Origin: Desulfatiglans sp. | GTDB taxonomy: Bacteria > Desulfobacterota > DSM-4660 > Desulfatiglandales > HGW-15 | Assembly: GCA_012513605.1 (NCBI GenBank) | Contig: JAAZBV010000049.1 | Span: 1-46,177 of the forward strand | Length of the DNA stretch: 46,177 nt | Direction: 5' to 3' | Shown: positions 9,320-18,916 of the stretch, in pieces | Layout: each line of letters begins with the position of its first letter | Position numbering within the stretch: position 1 is the stretch's first letter | The notes under the pieces: generated by a model | Database searches by the model: none | The model's input: the letters and a program-made list of their open reading frames with translations, nothing else | What the model was told of the DNA's origin: nothing | Translations under genes and position numbers: made by a program

Positions 9320-10159
9320 TCAGATCATTTTACTTGCGAGATAAAGAATTGTGTATATAGCAATCATTATTAAAAAAACAGGCAACAACAGAGAGAATAC
9401 TGCTTTTCCATTACTTGTTTCATGAACCTCTCTAATTCCGGTCACAATAATTGTCAGACTCCAGACAAAGGCTATAATGTCTCCAATATATGGTAGAACA
9501 CAGAGAATCGATACCGCTTTTGAATAGAGAATTACCTTTAAAGTGCCTTCAAACCCCCTTGAGACGCCACCAATCATGAAAAGGATCACATGAACAACAG
9601 CACTTACGAACAAGGCTTGAATAAACACAAAAAATGGAGACCATATGATCAGCCTAAGAAAAGTATCGTTGATAGCGGTTAAATCAGGAAATAAATTTAT
9701 TATATTAGAATCGCCATTAGATAGAAAAAAAAATATCCAAAAGACCTGGAACATAAGTCCAATAGAACCTGTGAGTATACCAAAAATCAGGGCTTCTTTA
9801 AGAGATGTCTCCTTTACACCCCTGAAAAACTCTGTGGGACTAAGCAGCACCCCTGAAAATACCCGCAAAAGATCTCCAAAGTAGCCACGTTCTTCCCCGA
9901 TTGGAGAGGCATGTTCATCAACCGGTTCAGCCGTTACATCCGTTACCTTATCCACATCTGGTAATGGCGGGGGCGTTTCCTGCTGTACAGGCGCCTCTGG
10001 CAGCTTCTCCATTGAAACAGGTTCCTCTTCAGGTATTACAGGTATCTCAAAGGTCTTGCTGCACCTCGGGCATTTGGCATGTTTAATACCGGCAGGAATA
10101 TTTTCACTTGGTATCTGTTTTGAAAAATTGCAGTTAGGGCATGTAATATTAATTATCAT
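9320..10159 (-). CDS. Zinc-ribbon plus YIP1-like multi-span membrane protein
   Basis: The N-terminus is an MJ0042-type zinc ribbon (CPNCNF...CPRCSKTFEIP), followed by an acidic, proline-rich linker. The rest has about five membrane segments in a Yip1-like domain (LIFGILTGSIGLMFQVFWIFFFL, FFVFIQALFVSAVVHVILFMIGG and so on). Function unknown; such proteins are common in Desulfobacterota. I prefer the ATG at 10159 (MIINITCPNC, 279 residues). An ATG at 10174 is possible but would add only five residues. It overlaps the 3' end of the small cysteine-rich gene by 11 bases, so the two are probably co-transcribed. Confidence 0.75.
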   Translation of the reverse strand: MIINITCPNCNFSKQIPSENIPAGIKHAKCPRCSKTFEIPVIPEEEPVSMEKLPEAPVQQETPPPLPDVDKVTDVTAEPVDEHASPIGEERGYFGDLLRVFSGVLLSPTEFFRGVKETSLKEALIFGILTGSIGLMFQVFWIFFFLSNGDSNIINLFPDLTAINDTFLRLIIWSPFFVFIQALFVSAVVHVILFMIGGVSRGFEGTLKVILYSKAVSILCVLPYIGDIIAFVWSLTIIVTGIREVHETSNGKAVFSLLLPVFLIMIAIYTILYLASKMI

Positions 10160-10415
10160 TTCTCCTCTTTTCATTTGAAAGACGGCCTAGTTCCTTTTTC
10201 TGGGACCACCTTTTTATCCTGTCAATAATACCGGTTACCGGTATTCTTCTCAGATTCTCGCTTCTCATCTCAAGGCCATCCTTTGTGCCTATTGCTGTTT
10301 TCAGGCACTGGAGCCGCTCAGGGCAATCAAAGCAGCCCGGAGGTGTTGCCCTGAGCCCCTCCCTGCCAAAAGGGAATACCTTATCTAAAATACCGTAACA
10401 GGCCTTTCTTTCCAT
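10149..10415 (-). CDS. Small conserved cysteine-containing protein, function unknown
   Basis: An 88-residue soluble protein starting MERKACYGILDKVFPFGREGL, with a cysteine cluster C-F-D-C-P-E-R-L-Q-C near residues 28-37, then a basic C-terminus. The four cysteines could bind a metal. I recall similar short proteins from Desulfobacterota but know no function. It is the first gene of a pair with the YIP1-like gene and is divergent from the histidine phosphatase; the 96-base gap should hold both promoters. Confidence 0.6.
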   Translation of the reverse strand: MERKACYGILDKVFPFGREGLRATPPGCFDCPERLQCLKTAIGTKDGLEMRSENLRRIPVTGIIDRIKRWSQKKELGRLSNEKRRNDN

Positions 10416-10511
10416 AGTTTTAATAACCTCTGTGCCTTATACAATATTGGAGATAATAGTTAAAGGGTAAACTCATTGACTTAATACCCATTAATCAATA
10501 TATATGAACAC

Positions 10512-11111
10512 ATGGAAAGGCATACAAGATTATACCTAGCACGGCACGGCCAGATAATAGGTTTTGAGAGGATGACCGCAAACGGCCATACTGATGTGGA
10601 CATCAATGAAACAGGGGTTGTCCAGATGAACTCCCTTGCAGAAAGATTGCGCCTTGTTGAAATAAACGCCATTTATGCCACAGGGTTAAAAAGGACTGAA
10701 AAGGGGGCAAGGATAATCGGGCAATATCATAGCGTGCCAATCAAAACAAAACCCGATCTAAAGGAGATATTTTTCGGTGACTGGGAAGGCATGCCCCTTG
10801 AGGAGATAGAGAGGATATACCCCGGTGAACTTGATAAAAGATATGCGGATATTGCCGGTTACGGGCCCCCCAATGGCGAAAACATGGGAGATGTATCAAA
10901 AAGAGTGCTCGGTTGCCTGAAGGAGATACTAAAAGAAGAGGAAGGTAAAAACATACTTATTATTGCACACGGCGGGGTGAACAGGCTTATCCTCTGCGAT
11001 GCCCTGGGCTTGCCGGTAAAGAGCCTCTTTAATATACAGCAGGACTATGGCTGCCTTAATATAATAGATTATTATCCTGAAAACAGGCTCGTGAGGCTTA
11101 TGAACGGGTGA
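10512..11111 (+). CDS. Histidine phosphatase family protein (CobC/PGM-like)
   Basis: Cytoplasmic phosphatase of 199 residues in the phosphoglycerate-mutase-like superfamily. The phospho-histidine motif LYLARHGQ is at residues 7-14. The second-half catalytic features are FFGDWEGMPLEEI near 87 (acidic residue) and LIIAHGGVNR near 149 (second catalytic His). Length and layout fit alpha-ribazole-5'-phosphate phosphatase CobC or a broad-specificity phosphatase; no cobalamin genes are nearby to decide. It is monocistronic or loosely grouped with the Crp-type gene that follows after a repeat array. Confidence 0.82.
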   Translation: MERHTRLYLARHGQIIGFERMTANGHTDVDINETGVVQMNSLAERLRLVEINAIYATGLKRTEKGARIIGQYHSVPIKTKPDLKEIFFGDWEGMPLEEIERIYPGELDKRYADIAGYGPPNGENMGDVSKRVLGCLKEILKEEEGKNILIIAHGGVNRLILCDALGLPVKSLFNIQQDYGCLNIIDYYPENRLVRLMNG

Positions 11112-11125
11112 GGGGGGAGGAGGAA

Positions 11126-11189
11126 GGCTGAGGTATGAAACCTGAAACCTGAAACCTGAAGGCTGAAAGGTGAAAGCTCAAAGCAGAAA
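11126..11189 (+). repeat. Heptamer array directly upstream of the Crp-type gene
   Basis: From 11141 seven consecutive 7-base units can be read: CCTGAAA, CCTGAAA, CCTGAAG, GCTGAAA, GGTGAAA, GCTCAAA, GCAGAAA, ending one base before the ATG at 11191. Less regular units extend left to 11126. The array therefore supplies the ribosome-binding region of the next gene and a spurious in-frame GTG at 11170. Confidence 0.85.
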
Positions 11190-11190
11190 T

Positions 11191-11865
11191 ATGATAGACA
11201 GAATCTCAACTATATCCCTTTTTAACGGGCTCCCGGATGATCATCTGGAATCTTTATCCATGATTACAAAGGAGAATATCTATAAAAAGGGAGAAAACAT
11301 CTTTACTGAAAATGAACAGGCAACCGGGTTATATGCTGTAGGATCAGGCAGGGTTAAGATATACAAGCTTTCACCTGATGGCAGGGAGCAGATCCTCCAC
11401 ATATTCGGGCCGGGTGAGGTATTTGGTGAGGTGCCAGTGTTTTCCGGTAAGAGATTTCCTGCGAGCGCTGACGCAATGGATGAAAGCAGGGTCCTTTTTT
11501 TCCAAAGGGAGGCGCTCATAAGCCTTATACAAAAAAACCCTCTGATTGCAATGAACATGCTGGCGGTGCTTTCCATGCGACTCCGCCGCTTTACATCTAT
11601 GATAGATGACCTATCTCTAAAGGAGGTGCCAGGCCGCCTTGCTAAACACCTGCTCTATATGAAGCAGGAGCATGGAAAAACTGAACTTGACCTTGGCATA
11701 ACAAAGGGTCAGCTAGCGAGCCTGCTTGGCACCATACCGGAGACACTCTCCCGCATACTCACAAAGATGGTAGATCAGGGCCTTATAGAGATCGATGGCC
11801 GCAGGATCAGGATCATTGAGACAGAAGGGATAGAGGAGCTTGCAGAGGGAGTAAGAAAGCTATAA
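11191..11865 (+). CDS. Crp/Fnr-family transcriptional regulator
   Basis: A 224-residue DNA-binding regulator. The N-terminal cyclic-nucleotide-binding-type beta-roll covers about residues 10-120 (IFTENEQATGLYAVGSGRVKIYK, FGPGEVFGEVPVFSG), then comes a long dimer helix, and a C-terminal winged helix near 165-215 (TKGQLASLLGTIPETLSRIL is the HTH). It lacks the Fnr cysteine set, so it is not an oxygen-sensing Fe-S regulator; it looks more like the heme/NO-responsive or cAMP-independent branch. The GTG at 11170 lies inside the repeat array, so I choose the ATG at 11191. Targets unknown. Confidence 0.87.
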   Translation: MIDRISTISLFNGLPDDHLESLSMITKENIYKKGENIFTENEQATGLYAVGSGRVKIYKLSPDGREQILHIFGPGEVFGEVPVFSGKRFPASADAMDESRVLFFQREALISLIQKNPLIAMNMLAVLSMRLRRFTSMIDDLSLKEVPGRLAKHLLYMKQEHGKTELDLGITKGQLASLLGTIPETLSRILTKMVDQGLIEIDGRRIRIIETEGIEELAEGVRKL

Positions 11866-11873
11866 TCCTCTAT

Positions 11874-11903
11874 AAAGACCTTAAAGCATGTTGGTCTTTT
11901 ATC
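11874..11903 (+). terminator. Possible weak terminator after the Crp-type gene
   Basis: Seven-base arms AAAGACC (11874-11880) and GGTCTTT (11893-11899) lie within 40 bases of the stop codon, followed by TTATC. The stem is short and the T-run brief, so activity is uncertain. The remaining ~250 bases up to the chemoreceptor gene are AT-rich with no coding frame I would support. Confidence 0.4.
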
Positions 11904-12157
11904 AAAATGACAATATTTTGACATCTTTATTAAAGATTTATTAAGTTAAAACACTTTTATACCCCTATTCTCCCCGTATTCAGCCCTGATTGCTGCATTT
12001 ACACCAGATATTCCAATCCATACTGATCTGGCATAAATATTGAATAATAGACTTTGTTAACTGTTTTGTTTTGATTCAGGGCTCTACCATTATTATGAAA
12101 ATAGAGTTTTATTTCAGCCGGTTAGCTCATTTTTTAAGTATTTTGGGGGAGGAGTAA

Positions 12158-14176
12158 TTGTTCTGGAAAAATATCAAGTTACGTAACAAGTTGTTTCTCG
12201 GGTTCAGCATAGTACTGGCACTTCTTTTAATCGTCGGCATCCTTGCCTATAACAGTATAGGCATTATCAAGCAGCAGTCACAGGATGTCATTCTTCACAA
12301 CCAGACAGACTCCATCTTTGCACAGGGGGAGATTGAACTGCTTGACCTGATCAACAGCATAAATCTCTTATGGGTAGACCCGAACACAGCGAAGATAAAA
12401 ATTGGCGGGGATAACCCCAATTCAACTCTTGCGAAATGGCTGAATGGTGATGAAAGAAAAAGGATAGAGGCCTCATACCCTGACCTGAAAGGAAGGATTA
12501 CCGGGCTGGAAAAATCCTATTCAGAGTTATCTGCTTCCATTAAAGAGATAAACAGCATAATTGCAAAATCTCTCTCAAAGGAAGAGGGGCTTTCTGCTGC
12601 CAGGGATTATTATCTTAAAAATACAATGCCTGTATCTACGCGGGTTAAGGAGATAGTGCAAGCCATCCGGGGTTCATTAAGGCTCTCCTTGAGCGGTGAG
12701 GAGATGGTAAAAAGTGTCCAGAACACCCGCCGTATTGTGGCCTTTATATCTATACTTGCCATTGCAGTTGGCTTTTTACTATCTGTAATAACGGCTGCCA
12801 CTATATCGAGGCCACTTTCAATGGCCACTAATTTTGCAGAACAGATTGCTAAAGGGGATTTTACAAAAAGGCTCCCCATAACACAGAAGGATGAAATCGG
12901 GCTTTTATCCAATGCGCTTAATGCCCTGGTTATAAGTATCGGGAAGATGTTCAGGGAGATCAATAATGGCTCAATTACCCTCAATGCATCATGTGAAAGG
13001 CTGAGCGCCATATCAGAACTTATGAAAACAGGGGCAGAACAGACATCCATAAGGGCAAATACCGTTGCTGCGGCAGGAGAGCTGATGAGCGGTAACATGA
13101 GCATGGTTACCACTGAGAGTGAACAGACTGCAAACAACGTCAATATGGTAGCCTCAGCCGCCGAAGAGATGAGCGCCACAATTAATGAGATTGCACATAA
13201 TACTGAAAAGGCGCGCACCATAACCGATAACGCAGTTGCCCGGACAAGGGATACTTCAGAAAAGGTAGACAAGCTTGGCGAGGCAGCAGAGAGTATAAAC
13301 AAGGTCACCGAAGCAATAAACGATATCTCGGATCAAACCAACCTTCTGGCCCTTAACGCCACCATTGAGGCGGCCAGGGCAGGTGAGGCAGGCAGGGGTT
13401 TTGCGGTTGTCGCAAATGAGATCAAGGAGCTTGCTAAACAGACAGCCCTTGCGACAAAAGAGATAAAGGAAAAGGTTGGAAGTATACAGGCATCCACAAA
13501 GGAGACAATAGGCAGGATAAAAGAGATATCTGATATTAATGCCGAGGTTAGTGAAATAGTAACAGCCATAGCAAATGCGGTTGAAGAGCAGTCTGTTACT
13601 ACACAGGAGATCGCAAAAAATATTGCCCAGGCGTCAGATGGCATCAGAAATGTTAATGACAATGTGTCTCAGAGCTATATAGTGGCAAATGATATATCCG
13701 GAGAAATCGCAGGGGTTAACCAGTCAGCAGAGGAGATGAAGTCATCCAGTTCTCAGGTGAATATAAGCTCACTCGATCTCCAGAAGGTGGTGAAGAGACT
13801 TTCCGGTATTATGGCCAGGTTCAACCTGCAGCCTGCGCGGTTTGATATAGGCACAGTAAAGGTTGCACACCTTACCTGGAGGACAAAGTTTGAGGCCCTT
13901 CTTAAAGGCAAGGATACACTAACAGCAGAGGAGATCAGAAACCCCCACGCCTGTGAGTTTGGGAAATGGTACTTTGGAGCTGAAGGGCAGAAGTTAAAGG
14001 ATATATCCCTGTTCAAAGAGCTGGGCGCCCATCATACCAGGATTCACAGCCTTGCAGATGAGCTTGTTGACCTGAATAAAAATGGTGATGACAAGCGGTT
14101 CAGGGAGGTCATGCTGGAATTTGAGGCAACACGGGGCAGGTTCTTTGAGACCATGAATGATCTTTATCTGGTATAA
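12158..14176 (+). CDS. Methyl-accepting chemotaxis protein with CZB domain
   Basis: Inner-membrane chemoreceptor of 672 residues. The TTG start is supported by the strong GGGGGAGGAG just upstream. Transmembrane helix 1 is near residues 13-32, a four-helix-bundle-type periplasmic sensor runs to about 190, helix 2 is near 192-215, then HAMP (about 216-268). The signalling hairpin near 385-430 carries the conserved [19 protein letters not shown] and [15 protein letters not shown]. The C-terminus (about 570-672) is a CZB zinc-binding domain with the expected H-x2-W, C-x2-G-x-W and HHTRIH residues; in other bacteria CZB domains sense zinc or hypochlorous acid. No che genes are nearby, so it is an orphan receptor. 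Its 3' end overlaps the antisense HTH gene. Confidence 0.93.
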   Translation: MFWKNIKLRNKLFLGFSIVLALLLIVGILAYNSIGIIKQQSQDVILHNQTDSIFAQGEIELLDLINSINLLWVDPNTAKIKIGGDNPNSTLAKWLNGDERKRIEASYPDLKGRITGLEKSYSELSASIKEINSIIAKSLSKEEGLSAARDYYLKNTMPVSTRVKEIVQAIRGSLRLSLSGEEMVKSVQNTRRIVAFISILAIAVGFLLSVITAATISRPLSMATNFAEQIAKGDFTKRLPITQKDEIGLLSNALNALVISIGKMFREINNGSITLNASCERLSAISELMKTGAEQTSIRANTVAAAGELMSGNMSMVTTESEQTANNVNMVASAAEEMSATINEIAHNTEKARTITDNAVARTRDTSEKVDKLGEAAESINKVTEAINDISDQTNLLALNATIEAARAGEAGRGFAVVANEIKELAKQTALATKEIKEKVGSIQASTKETIGRIKEISDINAEVSEIVTAIANAVEEQSVTTQEIAKNIAQASDGIRNVNDNVSQSYIVANDISGEIAGVNQSAEEMKSSSSQVNISSLDLQKVVKRLSGIMARFNLQPARFDIGTVKVAHLTWRTKFEALLKGKDTLTAEEIRNPHACEFGKWYFGAEGQKLKDISLFKELGAHHTRIHSLADELVDLNKNGDDKRFREVMLEFEATRGRFFETMNDLYLV

Positions 14177-14563
14177 ATAAAAAAACCAAGTAGAGACAAG
14201 GCATGCCTTGTCTCTACAATGGTAGTGAATTAACACCCAACTGATTTTTTTACAACCATATTGTAGCTTATCGTTCAACCTTCTCAACCCGCCATGATTC
14301 AGGAGGTAAAAAGAAACCGTTAGGCCAAATGGCTTACCTATCTTTTCAAGGGTATCAATGGTGGGGTTTCCCGCGCCATTTTCAAACTCCGATAATATTC
14401 TTGGGGATATTTTAGCCACCTTTTTTGCATAATCCGCCTGTGTCAAACCGATTATTTTACGCATTCTACTGGTGGCATCCCTGATGTCAATATTACCCAT
14501 TGCAAGCCCTGAATAAAGCTCCTCTTTCATCATCCTTATTTCATGTTCACTGTATTGCTTCAT
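13994..14563 (-). CDS. XRE/HipB-like antitoxin, C-terminus probably read-through
   Basis: The first ~95 residues are a helix-turn-helix protein: a leader [16 protein letters not shown], then [34 protein letters not shown] (HTH), then [19 protein letters not shown]. This is the HipB pattern. After about residue 100 the composition becomes unnatural; the frame runs through a 28-bp palindrome (14190-14217) and into the antisense 3' end of the chemoreceptor gene. I infer that the native stop was lost, perhaps when the palindrome inserted. It starts 20 bases downstream of the HipA-like remnant, with a good GGAG upstream. Confidence 0.6.
   Translation of the reverse strand: MKQYSEHEIRMMKEELYSGLAMGNIDIRDATSRMRKIIGLTQADYAKKVAKISPRILSEFENGAGNPTIDTLEKIGKPFGLTVSFYLLNHGGLRRLNDKLQYGCKKISWVLIHYHCRDKACLVSTWFFYLYQIKIIHGLKEPAPCCLKFQHDLPEPLVITIFIQVNKLICKAVNPGMMGAQLFEQGYIL
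14190..14217. repeat. Perfect 28-bp palindrome, GTAGAGACA family
   Basis: Two 14-base arms, GTAGAGACAAGGCA and its exact complement, meet with no spacer. It starts 13 bases after the chemoreceptor stop. Three further relatives occur at 15559-15581, 27664-27688 and 41039-41067. As RNA it would form a strong hairpin on either strand. Confidence 0.85.
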
Positions 14564-14583
14564 TACTGTTTTCTCCGGTTGTT

Positions 14584-15369
14584 TCAGGACTGTCTGGTTT
14601 CCATAAGACCCATTGCAACATTCTCAATCCTGACAGAAAGCCTCTGGATAATATCATCATCTACAAGGCATGACCTCATGATTTCGGGCAGTCTCTTTAC
14701 CTTATCTGCCTGACTATATAACCATGTCCTTGTTTCATCTGGATCCAAAACATAATCAAGTGTTTCACTTATATTTCCCCACCGGGGCTGATCTCCCTGC
14801 CTTTCATCCTCAAGCGAGCCTTCAGCATGAAACATCCCGTTGTGATCCTGAACCACAAGATATTTGGGCGCTTCGCCCTGTACGCTGGATGCACCGGCAA
14901 CATGTGCGCCTCTTTCCTCAGCATACTCAAGAAAATTTTCACGCCGTTCAATAATATCACGGCGTGGAAACCCGATTTTAAAATGATCAGATGGAGGCGG
15001 CAACACAGCCTCGGCGATTCGCAGATTTCCTGGCGGGGCACCCGCACCATGAAGTAACAGATGCCAGTCAAATTGAGCGCTGTCTCTTTCTACCTGCAAA
15101 CGTTTGAGCCAGGCGGCCCGCCCTGCTCCGCCTGGAAGCAGGTCAAGCAAGAATGGCGGCCATTGTTTAAACCGGAACAGCTCAAAACCCACAGGGAGCC
15201 CAGGCAGCAGTTCTGCATCCTGGTTGCCAAGGTTATCTATTGCGTATTCATGTTTGTACTCTAAAAGGCAGCCACCCTCGACACCCCTGTCAAGGGTAGT
15301 AGGGTTCGGTTCAAAAACCGCGGCGGTTTGCCATCGGTTATTTAAAAATATCTGGATATGACAATTCAT
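14584..15369 (-). pseudogene. HipA-like toxin kinase remnant lacking the kinase core
   Basis: The first ~190 residues follow the HipA pattern: the N-subdomain (YAIDNLGNQDAELLPGLPVGFELF), the LLDLLPGGAGRAAWLKRL motif and GAGAPPGNLRIAEA, then the start of the kinase domain (SVQGEAPKYLVVQDHNGMFHAEGSL). HipA proteins are about 430 residues and carry the catalytic Asp/Asn and metal site in the second half. Here, after about residue 190, the sequence jumps to a short tail (DETRTWLYSQADKV...RLSVRIENVA) and ends at 261. I read this as an in-frame internal deletion of the kinase core. Gene order HipA then HipB is the reverse of the E. coli order. The product is unlikely to be an active toxin. Confidence 0.6.
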
Positions 15370-15558
15370 ATATCACTCAAATAGCATTTTAATAAAATTT
15401 TTATACTATTTTCACTTTAATGATTATAAATTTTAATTGAGAATAGTTATTGGCCTTATGCATAAGCGTAATTTTCCCTAAAAGAATTATAGCTATCTAC
15501 CCTGTGCTGCTCTTATGTTTCATTTATTTATAGAAAAAATAATAATACGAGAAACCCT

Positions 15559-15581
15559 GTAGAAACAAGGTATGTCTCTAC
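15559..15581. repeat. Decayed GTAGAGACA-family palindrome
   Basis: GTAGAAACAAGG...TATGTCTCTAC is a shortened, partly mismatched version of the 28-bp palindrome at 14190. The surrounding gap 15370-15612 is AT-rich; I see no gene in it. It should contain the promoter of the hip remnant. Confidence 0.6.
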
Positions 15582-15616
15582 AATATTATTGAACAAATAA
15601 GGAAGATAGAAATTAA

Positions 15617-15656
15617 AAAACTGGCTGAAGAGGCATTCACCCCTTCAGCCAGTTTT
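15617..15656 (-). terminator. Rho-independent terminator of the first TonB receptor
   Basis: Arms of up to 14 bases (AAAACTGGCTGAAG and its complement) enclose a 12-base loop 50 bases past the receptor stop. On the minus strand the stem is followed by a run of T residues. The A/T flanks make it potentially bidirectional, but no convergent gene uses it. Confidence 0.85.
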
Positions 15657-15706
15657 GATTTAAGTTTATGGTCTTTCGATTAAAGCAAAAAGACTATATA
15701 ACTTTG

Positions 15707-18700
15707 TTAGAAATATACCTTGGCGCCAACATAGAAACGACGCCCTAAAACATCATGGAGCTGGTTACTGAACATACCACCGGTAACGCCATCAGTAGCA
15801 TTGGGATTCACATTATAAAGTTTTGGAGCCTTATTGAAGAGATTGTCAACTCCAAAACGAATCCGGAAATTGTCAGTTACCTGAAAATTACCCATGAGAT
15901 CAAACATGTCGTATGAAGGTAACGGTGTATTAGCGCTGCCTAACGATCTTAGTCCATCAAGATGCTGCCATCTGAGGCTTGCTTCATACTTATCAAAAGC
16001 ATAGGTGAATGTAGTCAAAAACTTCCATTCAAAACTGTTACCGTTAAGTCCGTTTCCGCTAGGACCAGTGGTGCCGACATAATCAATCATTGGGTTGGCG
16101 CCATAAAGCTCTGTTGAATCCATTTTAAGCATGTGGTTGATCAGAGAACTTACACTGACGTGGCCAGGACCTGCATCCATGCCCCAATTGATCTGCACGT
16201 CAATACCACTGGTTTCAAAGTAACCATTGTTCATGTAGGTTCGTGCAAGGTTAGCCAGAACACCACTATCAGGATTTCGGAGAACACCGGCACAGTTAGG
16301 ATTCAAATAGTCCATCGTAGGGTTAAACTGCCTTGATGTACACTGCTGGAATACTACTTCACCTGTCTGCAGGCCTATAGCATCTTTAACCTTGATGCTA
16401 TAGTAGTCAACAGAAATTCTCCAGTCCATGAGCGCTGGAATGGTTTCAATCCATGAGTCAAGCACAAAGCCAGCTGTCCAGGTATCCGCTGTTTCAGGGT
16501 CTAAACGTGGGTTACCCACATCCACTGGCCACAAGAAACCTAAACCACCATCAGGTTGTGCCTGAATATAAGTTTGACCAGTTGGATTAGCTGGAGTTAT
16601 AGTCTCAGGGTCTATATCATTCATTGATGGAAGTACAGCACCGCCATTAGCATTAGCATAGTTAACTATATTTCTAAAATCAGTACTGTAATATTCCAAA
16701 TCAGCGTCCGTGTTACCTGATGCCTCCATCAGGTTACCGCAGATATTAACTACATCCTGCCAGCCATCGTTTTCAGGGCTTGCTGTCCAGTTAACAGCAC
16801 GGTTATCCATTGAACAGACATCACCATATTGATACATAGCAAAACTTGAAGTCCTGGCAAGATAGAGTTCGCCTACATTTGGAGCACGTTCAGCACGGTT
16901 ATAACCACCGCGGAAACGGAGGAAACTGGTAGTGGCCCAATCTAGCTGTGCCTTGTATGTGTAGCTTTTACCGGTCGTATTATAATCTGAACTGCGTCCA
17001 CCGAGGTTGAGATCAACCCTGTCCATGAAGGGGAGATCCTTAACAATCGGGACAAGAAGTTCTGCATAATACTCGTCAGCCTTAATTGTTCCTTCAGATT
17101 CACCGGCCGGATAGAGACCCAGGATCTGGTCGTTAAAAGACCTGCCCTGAGTATTAACATTATCACTTAAGAAATAATAATTATTCTCACGGAAGCTGGC
17201 GCCCACTGCTCCACGCATCTCACCACCAGGAAGATCCATGATACGTCCCTGAGAGTTTACCTCCCAGATGGTCTGCTCCACAAGCGATTTACTCTTAACT
17301 GCAGCTGCTATCGCCTCCCAGCAGTCCTGTGTAACGCTGGTCCAGTCAAAGGGGTTTAAACCGCTGGTGCAATATGCCTGTGCAGAACCAAAATTACCAT
17401 ACTCTTCATTACCGTTCCACTCTCCACCTCGTCCAAAATTAGGAGCAGATATAACTGACCTGAAACGTTCCAAAGAGAAAAAACCGGTCATATATGATGA
17501 GGTCTCTGCTTCACCATGAGATACAAAGGCTTCCCAGGTCCAGTCTATTGTGGGGATCTTACCTTCAAGGCCGGTAACCATATTAAAGGTTAACGTATCG
17601 GTATTACCGACACGTGGCACTGGAGGAACCCCCTGGATTTGAAATGTTGCATCCGCATTAGGCCTGCTGTCAAGAACAGCCAATACCTCAGTAGGAATGA
17701 CTTCCCTGTTTATTGACGGATCAAGGTTGACAGACCAACCGCCGCTTATGGTTGAGCCTTCCTGAATGGTTTGCGCCCTGGTTCTAGCAAAATAGGCCTG
17801 GCCAAATACACCGACGTAGTCATTGATCTTATAGTTACCCTGTGTATAAAAATTATAACGCTCCATGGGATAGATCAAATATGCTTCAGTAAAATTTTGA
17901 GCAAGAGCTCCGGAGTTTGTTATTTTGATATTATACCCGTCAACTATACCAAGTGCCTGTGCTGCTGGAACACCCTGAACACCGTTTGGCCCGAAAAGAC
18001 CGCTATAGCCACTGTATACCTCACCTGATTTTTGATCAACGAAGAGATTCAGGCTATAGGGTGAAGTGGTAAATCCTTGCCCTTCTGGAAGGCCCATTAC
18101 ATTATTCAATACATCAGGAGAAGCACCTTCAATGATAGCCGCTGTATCAAAAGCGAACAGAGCGCTGCCGCCTATTGCAGGATCGCGCCAGTTCTTTTTA
18201 TACCAGGGGCGGTCGCCCTGCATAGCCTTTTTACGATCATTATAGGCAAAGGCCATCATGATATTGCCACGATCGTCAGCAATATTGGAGCCCATTATAC
18301 CAGAAACAGTAAGTTCTTCATTATCCCCGTACTGTGATATACTGCCAAGGGCATCAACTTCAAATCCCTCGAAAGTGTCCTTCATAATGAAGTTGAGAAC
18401 ACCGGCCATGGCATCAGCGCCATATGTTGAAGATGCTCCACCAGTAATGGTCTCAACATATTCGATTGCAGCCGTTGGAATAGTGTTGATATCAAGTGCA
18501 CCCGAAGCATTTGAAGGGGTACCGCGGCGTCCATTAATGAGTGTAAGAGTACGGTTGGTTCCTATACCACGCAATGCAATGGTTGCAGAACCCGGGGTAT
18601 TTGTAGCAAAAGGTTGAATATCGCCTGTCACTGTTGGAACCTGAATTGTCGGTGTAAATTGAGGCAGCTTATTAAGTTGTGTCTCAATAGCTGCGGTTGT

Positions 18701-18916
18701 AGATTGATCAAAAAGTTTTTCGTCAACGGTTACGATCGGGCTTACAGAATCATTATTGTTACGTGCAATACGTGAACCTGTTACAATGATCGCTTCCAGA
18801 GAAAACTCCTCCTTTTCCTCCTGGCCTATTGCCGACCCGCATACCAATAGCGCAAAGGTACACAGAAAAAAGCAATACAAAAGCCAATTACTAAACAAAT
18901 TTCTTTTTCCTCCCAT
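15707..18916 (-). CDS. TonB-dependent outer-membrane receptor 1
   Basis: Outer-membrane active transporter, 1069 residues from the ATG at 18916, which has AGGAGGG upstream and is followed by a signal peptide (NWLLYCFFLCTFALLVCGSAIG). An earlier in-frame start at 18997 would only add untypical residues. Next come a TonB-box-like EEFSLEAIIVTGSRI, a plug domain to about residue 165 (TIALRGIGTNRTLTLINGRRG, GGASSTYGADAMAGVLNFIMKD) and a large 22-strand-type barrel ending GRRFYVGAKVYF with the usual terminal Phe. There is no N-terminal STN domain, so no sigma/anti-sigma signalling is expected. The family layout resembles receptors common in sphingomonads and other degraders of hydrophobic compounds. 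It is a paralogue of the receptor at 19629-22823. Ligand unknown. Confidence 0.93.
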   Translation of the reverse strand: MGGKRNLFSNWLLYCFFLCTFALLVCGSAIGQEEKEEFSLEAIIVTGSRIARNNNDSVSPIVTVDEKLFDQSTTAAIETQLNKLPQFTPTIQVPTVTGDIQPFATNTPGSATIALRGIGTNRTLTLINGRRGTPSNASGALDINTIPTAAIEYVETITGGASSTYGADAMAGVLNFIMKDTFEGFEVDALGSISQYGDNEELTVSGIMGSNIADDRGNIMMAFAYNDRKKAMQGDRPWYKKNWRDPAIGGSALFAFDTAAIIEGASPDVLNNVMGLPEGQGFTTSPYSLNLFVDQKSGEVYSGYSGLFGPNGVQGVPAAQALGIVDGYNIKITNSGALAQNFTEAYLIYPMERYNFYTQGNYKINDYVGVFGQAYFARTRAQTIQEGSTISGGWSVNLDPSINREVIPTEVLAVLDSRPNADATFQIQGVPPVPRVGNTDTLTFNMVTGLEGKIPTIDWTWEAFVSHGEAETSSYMTGFFSLERFRSVISAPNFGRGGEWNGNEEYGNFGSAQAYCTSGLNPFDWTSVTQDCWEAIAAAVKSKSLVEQTIWEVNSQGRIMDLPGGEMRGAVGASFRENNYYFLSDNVNTQGRSFNDQILGLYPAGESEGTIKADEYYAELLVPIVKDLPFMDRVDLNLGGRSSDYNTTGKSYTYKAQLDWATTSFLRFRGGYNRAERAPNVGELYLARTSSFAMYQYGDVCSMDNRAVNWTASPENDGWQDVVNICGNLMEASGNTDADLEYYSTDFRNIVNYANANGGAVLPSMNDIDPETITPANPTGQTYIQAQPDGGLGFLWPVDVGNPRLDPETADTWTAGFVLDSWIETIPALMDWRISVDYYSIKVKDAIGLQTGEVVFQQCTSRQFNPTMDYLNPNCAGVLRNPDSGVLANLARTYMNNGYFETSGIDVQINWGMDAGPGHVSVSSLINHMLKMDSTELYGANPMIDYVGTTGPSGNGLNGNSFEWKFLTTFTYAFDKYEASLRWQHLDGLRSLGSANTPLPSYDMFDLMGNFQVTDNFRIRFGVDNLFNKAPKLYNVNPNATDGVTGGMFSNQLHDVLGRRFYVGAKVYF

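Noticed and set aside
12610-13308. A 232-codon minus-strand frame inside the chemoreceptor gene.
   Set aside because: It mirrors the alanine/serine-rich helical coding sequence on the other strand and has no supporting motif.
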